DNA from: Woeseia oceani | GTDB taxonomy: Bacteria; Pseudomonadota; Gammaproteobacteria; Steroidobacterales; Woeseiaceae | Length of the DNA: 64,000 bases | Assembly (NCBI RefSeq): GCF_001677435.1 | Contig: NZ_CP016268.1 | Location: forward strand, 372,001 to 436,000 | Direction: 5' to 3' | Part shown: positions 59,925-64,000 of the stretch, piece by piece | Layout: every line of letters begins with the position of its first letter | How positions within the stretch are numbered: position 1 is the stretch's first letter | Made by a program: the position numbers and the translations under genes | The notes under the pieces: model-generated | What the model saw: the letters and a program-made list of their open reading frames with translations, nothing else | What the model was told of the DNA's origin: nothing | The model's database searches: none

Positions 59925-59939
59925 TGTAGTAAACTTTCA
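59925..59939. promoter_or_regulatory. HexR box 2 (one good half) before zwf
   Basis: TGTAGT-AAA-CTTTCA keeps the left half and centre of box 1 but only part of the right half. It lies 21 bp before the zwf ATG and 49 bp from box 1, so the two could bind co-operatively and repress zwf-pgl-edd. Confidence 0.6.
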
Positions 59940-59959
59940 GGCTCTGTTTCGGAGGCATT

Positions 59960-61429
59960 ATGGCCAAACTGGTTCCGGTCGACGAGTTCGACCTGATAAT
60001 TTTCGGCGGCACGGGCGATCTGGCGATGCGCAAGTTGTTGCCCGCTTTGTTCCATCGCGAAGGCGACGGGCAAATTACGGGTGACAGCCGGATCATTGCC
60101 GCCAGTCGCGGTGAGGTTAGTCGTGACGATTACCTGGCACGCGTCGAGACAGCGTTGCGCGAAAACCTTGCCGATACCTTCAACGAGCAGCAGTGGCAGA
60201 CGTTTCGCAATCGCATTCACTACGTTCAGGCTGACGCCGGGGCGCACGACCAGTGGGGCGAGCTTGTTGCAATACTCGCTGGCCACGACCACCGCACGCG
60301 CGTCGCGTACCTTGCGACGGCGCCCGGACTGTTCGGCGCGTTTGCCAATGGCTTGCGCCACAACGGCTTGATAACCGGTGACAGCCGGATCGTTCTGGAA
60401 AAGCCGGTTGGCCATGACTCGGCCTCGGCTGATGCCATCAACAATGCGGTCGGTGAATGCTTTGCCGAAAACCAGATATTTCGTATCGATCATTACCTTG
60501 GCAAGGAAACAGTGCAGAACCTGCTGGCCCTGCGTTTCGGCAATTCATTGTTCGAGCCGTTGTGGCGGCGCGGCACGATCGACCACGTACAAATCACGGT
60601 TGCGGAAGATCTCGGGGTCGGTGGTCGAGGGGAGTACTACGATCGCATCGGCGCATTGCGCGACATGGTGCAAAACCACCTGCTGCAGCTGGTTTGCCTG
60701 GTGGCGATGGAGCCACCTTCGAGTCTCGACCACGATGCGGTACGCGATGAAAAAATAAAAGTCCTGCGCGCGTTGCGCTTGATCTCTGCCGACAACGTGA
60801 AGACCAACACGGTACGCGGTCAATACGCGGCCGGCGCGATCAAAGGTCAGCCCGTCGAGAGTTATCAGGACGAGATGGGCGGTGTCGCAAGCAGCTGCGA
60901 GACTTTCGTTGCGTTGAAACTCGAGATCGACAACTGGCGCTGGTCGAATGTGCCTTTCTATATCCGTACCGGCAAGCGTCTGAAGGCCAAGCATTCGGAG
61001 ATCGTGCTGCAGTTTCAGGATGTGCCGCATTCCATCTTTTCAGAACAGAGCTACGACATCTCGCCGAATCAGCTGATGATTCGCCTGCAGCCTGATGAAG
61101 GCGTAAAGCTGTCCGTTATGGCCAAGGAGCCGGGACCGGGTGGTTTCGATCTGCGTCCGGTCTCGCTTGATCTGAGCTTCGAAGAAACCTTTGGTGTTCG
61201 TTACCCGGATGCCTACGAGCGTCTGCTCATGGAAGTCCTGCGCGGCAATCCGGCGCTGTTCATGCGTCGCGATGAAGTAAGTGCGGCCTGGAACTGGATC
61301 GACGCGATTATCGCGGGATGGGAAGAAACCCATCAGAAAGTCGAATCGTACGTTGCCGGCTCGTGGGGGCCGACGTCGTCATCCTTCCTGCTCGACCGTG
61401 ACGGACGCGCCTGGCATCCGGAGAGTTGA
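59960..61429 (+). CDS. zwf: Glucose-6-phosphate 1-dehydrogenase
   Basis: 489 residues, the usual Zwf length, ATG 59960 after GGAGG (59951-59955). NADP site IIFGGTGDLAMRKLLPALF, IVLEKPVGHD, and the active-site signature RIDHYLGKETVQNLLALRFG. It oxidises glucose-6-P to 6-phosphogluconolactone and opens the hexR-controlled zwf-pgl-edd operon. pgl follows after 3 bp. Expression is likely repressed by HexR through the boxes at 59861 and 59925 and released by KDPG. Confidence 0.95.
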   Translation: MAKLVPVDEFDLIIFGGTGDLAMRKLLPALFHREGDGQITGDSRIIAASRGEVSRDDYLARVETALRENLADTFNEQQWQTFRNRIHYVQADAGAHDQWGELVAILAGHDHRTRVAYLATAPGLFGAFANGLRHNGLITGDSRIVLEKPVGHDSASADAINNAVGECFAENQIFRIDHYLGKETVQNLLALRFGNSLFEPLWRRGTIDHVQITVAEDLGVGGRGEYYDRIGALRDMVQNHLLQLVCLVAMEPPSSLDHDAVRDEKIKVLRALRLISADNVKTNTVRGQYAAGAIKGQPVESYQDEMGGVASSCETFVALKLEIDNWRWSNVPFYIRTGKRLKAKHSEIVLQFQDVPHSIFSEQSYDISPNQLMIRLQPDEGVKLSVMAKEPGPGGFDLRPVSLDLSFEETFGVRYPDAYERLLMEVLRGNPALFMRRDEVSAAWNWIDAIIAGWEETHQKVESYVAGSWGPTSSSFLLDRDGRAWHPES

Positions 61430-61432
61430 GTT

Positions 61433-62119
61433 GTGACGGAATTTGAATTCAATACACGCGAGGAAGCGTCAGTAGCGGCGGCCGCGCGCTTGCAGGCCGC
61501 ACTCGAACGGCGGTTGGCTTCCGGCGCCGAAGCCTCGCTGGTTATCAGCGGCGGTACGACGCCCGGTCGTTGCCTGAGCGAGCTGTCCACCGCGAGCCTT
61601 GACTGGAACAGGGTGCATGCGGTGCTTAGCGATGAACGCTGGGTGGCGACCGATTCCGACGACAGCAATGAGAAACTCGCGCGGGAGCTGTTGCTAAGGA
61701 ATGCCGCAGCGGCAGCCAGGCTGCACGGTGTCTTTCGTGCCGATATGAGCGTCGACGAGCGTGCCAGGCGGTTGGACAGGGAGCTGCGTCTGCAACCGCT
61801 GCCGTTCGCATGTGCACTTCTCGGTATGGGTACGGACGGCCATTTCGCGTCGCTGTTCCCCGACGCAGACAACCTGGCCAGCGGTCTCGACCCGGATTCG
61901 CCATTGCTTTGTATTCCTGTCCGCACGAAAGCCAGTCCGCACGCCCGGATCAGCCTGACGCTGTCGGCGCTGTCACGCAGTGATGAGATCGTCTTGCTGA
62001 TTTTCGGCGCAGAAAAGCGGGACGTCTTGCGCGCGGCGAAGCAATCGGCGACTGCTCTGCCGGTCTCGCGCCTGCTGCTACAAAAACGCGCGCCGGTAAA
62101 CATTTACTGGGCGCCCTAA
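61433..62119 (+). CDS. pgl: 6-phosphogluconolactonase
   Basis: 228 residues from GTG 61433, with GGAGAG about 9 bases upstream and only 3 bp after zwf. DevB/SOL-type Pgl motifs: [56 protein letters not shown] and [18 protein letters not shown]. It hydrolyses 6-phosphogluconolactone to 6-phosphogluconate. Second gene of the operon; edd follows after 34 bp. Confidence 0.93.
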   Translation: MTEFEFNTREEASVAAAARLQAALERRLASGAEASLVISGGTTPGRCLSELSTASLDWNRVHAVLSDERWVATDSDDSNEKLARELLLRNAAAAARLHGVFRADMSVDERARRLDRELRLQPLPFACALLGMGTDGHFASLFPDADNLASGLDPDSPLLCIPVRTKASPHARISLTLSALSRSDEIVLLIFGAEKRDVLRAAKQSATALPVSRLLLQKRAPVNIYWAP

Positions 62120-62153
62120 CGACGACGAATGCACGGCGCATCGAGGTTCAGGC

Positions 62154-63992
62154 ATGCACAAGACTATTGAAGAAGTAACCCGGCGGGTCATCCGTCGTAG
62201 CGCACAAGAGCGCGCCGCGTATCTGCTGCGGATTCGACAGGCTGCGGATCAGGGCCCGGCGCGCAACGCGCTGTCGTGCAGCAATCTCGCACACGGCATG
62301 GCCGCTTGTGGCCAAAAAACCAAAGAGCAGTTGGCTGGCAATGTAACGCCGAATATCGGCATCGTTTCCGCCTACAACGACATGTTGAGCGCGCACCAGC
62401 CGTTTGCGGACTACCCGGACAAAATTCGTGCAGCGGCCGCCGCTTGTGGCGCGACCGCACAGTTTGCCGGTGGTGTGCCGGCGATGTGCGATGGCGTTAC
62501 CCAGGGTCAGGACGGCATGGACCTGTCGTTGTTCAGTCGTGACGTTATCGCGCTGTCGACGGCCGTCGCACTCTCGCACAACATGTTTGACGCGGCAGTC
62601 TGTCTCGGTATTTGCGACAAAATCGTACCGGGCTTGTTGATCGGAGCATTGTCGTTCGGTCATCTGCCGGTGGTCTTCATACCGGCAGGTCCGATGACCA
62701 CGGGCTCGTCGAACAAGGAAAAAGCGCAGGTTCGTGAGGACTACGCGGCCGGACGGGTTGGGCGTGACGAATTGCTGGCCGCGGAGTCGGCGGCTTACCA
62801 CGGTCCCGGCACCTGCACGTTTTACGGCACCGCCAACAGCAATCAGATGCTGATGGAGTTCATGGGCCTGCAGTTGCCAGGCGGCTCATTTGTAAACCCG
62901 GGCAGCGCAATGCGGGACCGGCTCACTGACGAAGCGGTGCGGGTAATTCTGGGACTCACGCACCTTGGCGATCAGTACACTCCTATCGGTGAGATTATTG
63001 ATGAGAAGGCGGTCATCAACGGCATCATCGGTTTGCTGGCGACAGGTGGCTCGACGAATCACACGATACACCTGGTCGCGATCGCTGCGGCCGCGGGCAT
63101 CAGGATTGACTGGGACGACATCGCGGAGCTGTCGTCGGTCGTACCGCTCCTGGCCCGTGTCTATCCCAATGGCATGGCAGACGTGAATCAATTTCATGCG
63201 GCGGGCGGTCTGGGTTTCGTTATTCGCGAACTGCTCGATGCCGGTTTGTTGCATGACGAGGTGCGGACGATACTTGGCACGGGTCTGCGACGCCTTTGTC
63301 AGGAGCCATGCACAGATAATGGCGAGCTTGCGTGGCGCGATGGCGAAACTGCGTCGCTTGATCCGGATATCTTGCGGTCGGTTGCCGAACCGTTTGACTC
63401 CGAGGGCGGTCTGCGGGTCGTGCAGGGTGATATCGGCCGTGCGATTGTCAAAGTATCTGCCGTTGATCCGGCCTACCAGAACATTCGTGCTCCCGCTCGG
63501 GTCTTCCCGAGTCAGGAGGCATTCACTGCGGCATTCAACGATGGCGAGCTCGAATGTGATTTCGTTGCGGTGCTGCCGGCGCAGGGTCCGCGTGCAACCG
63601 GCATGCCGGAACTGCACAAGCTGACACCGTACCTCGGGGTATTGCAAAGTCGTGGCTTCAAAGTGGCGTTGCTGACGGACGGCCGGATGTCCGGCGCTTC
63701 GGGAAAAGTACTGGCTGCGATCCAGGTAACTCCGGAGGCCGTTGCAGGTGGTTTGATTGGCAGGATTCAGGATGGCGACATGATCGAGATTGATTCTCAC
63801 AATGGCGCGCTGAAAGTGGCGAATGCCGAATCACTGGCTGCCAGGCAGCAACCACACTACGATCTGACCAGCAGTCACAATGGCATGGGGCGTGAACTGT
63901 TTGTGACTTTCCGCAACAATGTCTCGGGTGCGGAGGCGGGTGCCAGCATCTTTGCCGGCAGCGGTGCAGGCTCGCAGATGCTGCAACGTTAG
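62154..63992 (+). CDS. edd: 6-phosphogluconate dehydratase
   Basis: 612 residues, complete, with TAG-type stop (TTAGAC context) at 63990-63992 just before the window end. IlvD/Edd iron-sulfur dehydratase motifs: [50 protein letters not shown] and [16 protein letters not shown], which hold the cluster Cys, plus [19 protein letters not shown] and [13 protein letters not shown]. It makes KDPG, which the eda product (encoded at 21.7 kb or another copy) cleaves. Edd rather than Gnd next to zwf points to Entner-Doudoroff as the main glucose route. Genes further downstream are out of view. Confidence 0.95.
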   Translation: MHKTIEEVTRRVIRRSAQERAAYLLRIRQAADQGPARNALSCSNLAHGMAACGQKTKEQLAGNVTPNIGIVSAYNDMLSAHQPFADYPDKIRAAAAACGATAQFAGGVPAMCDGVTQGQDGMDLSLFSRDVIALSTAVALSHNMFDAAVCLGICDKIVPGLLIGALSFGHLPVVFIPAGPMTTGSSNKEKAQVREDYAAGRVGRDELLAAESAAYHGPGTCTFYGTANSNQMLMEFMGLQLPGGSFVNPGSAMRDRLTDEAVRVILGLTHLGDQYTPIGEIIDEKAVINGIIGLLATGGSTNHTIHLVAIAAAAGIRIDWDDIAELSSVVPLLARVYPNGMADVNQFHAAGGLGFVIRELLDAGLLHDEVRTILGTGLRRLCQEPCTDNGELAWRDGETASLDPDILRSVAEPFDSEGGLRVVQGDIGRAIVKVSAVDPAYQNIRAPARVFPSQEAFTAAFNDGELECDFVAVLPAQGPRATGMPELHKLTPYLGVLQSRGFKVALLTDGRMSGASGKVLAAIQVTPEAVAGGLIGRIQDGDMIEIDSHNGALKVANAESLAARQQPHYDLTSSHNGMGRELFVTFRNNVSGAEAGASIFAGSGAGSQMLQR

Positions 63993-64000
63993 ACAGAATC

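Noticed and set aside
1-64000. CRISPR arrays, tRNA/rRNA genes, phage or transposon modules
   Set aside because: I saw no regularly spaced repeats, cloverleaf-type sequence, integrase or transposase reading frame in the window.

Overview
The window reads as one contiguous stretch of a free-living, probably marine, Gammaproteobacterium. This is an inference from gene content: a HexR-controlled Entner-Doudoroff operon, several TonB-dependent receptors, an RND copper efflux system, and GTG/TTG starts next to clear ribosome binding sites. A family such as Woeseiaceae or another Chromatiales/Xanthomonadales-like group would fit, but no rRNA or other marker is present to decide. Coding is dense, mostly in short operons. 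I see no tRNA, rRNA, CRISPR array, transposase or phage gene.

Layout. 1-4.0 kb: polyamine catabolism (3' end of a spermidine-dehydrogenase-like flavoprotein, gamma-glutamylputrescine-synthetase-like enzyme, putrescine aminotransferase, TetR regulator). 4.3-5.7 kb: WYL/YafY regulator divergent from a glutathione S-transferase across a perfect palindrome. 6.1-15.7 kb: copper island (secreted Cys/His protein, CusC-CusB-CusA tripartite pump, CueR with a textbook MerR-type promoter, CopA-type P1B ATPase). 15.8-20.8 kb: secreted phytase-like beta-propeller protein and a TolB/TPR membrane protein. 20.8-23.4 kb: IclR regulator divergent from eda-kdgK (2-keto-3-deoxygluconate catabolism).

23.5-51.5 kb is the most interesting part. 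It looks like a long peptidoglycan (murein fragment) scavenging region. It opens with an ECF sigma factor, a FecR anti-sigma and an STN-domain TonB receptor, and the sigma and receptor genes share a candidate ECF promoter (TGTCCC-N13-TGCGTCT). Next come three secreted hydrolases: a class A beta-lactamase-like protein with an abnormal omega loop, a D-aminoacylase-like amidohydrolase and a second serine hydrolase of the penicillin-binding superfamily. A Na+-dependent transporter, an SH3-NlpC/P60 peptidase and an AmiD-like lipoprotein amidase lie on the opposite strand. A second TonB receptor follows, then a lipoprotein combining a lysozyme-like domain with a metallophosphoesterase, a sodium/solute symporter, nagA and nagB. 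A NamZ-type exo-muramidase, murQ, a BadF-family amino-sugar kinase, an AmpG-like permease and murA complete it. Together these could carry cell-wall fragments from the outer membrane to fructose-6-phosphate and, through MurA, feed UDP-MurNAc synthesis. No published locus of exactly this composition comes to mind, although its parts are known.

51.7-57 kb: an FAH-family hydrolase and a MacAB-like ABC exporter operon with two different permeases. 57.5-64 kb: malQ and hexR on the minus strand, divergent from zwf-pgl-edd, with two HexR-type boxes between them. The window ends just after edd.
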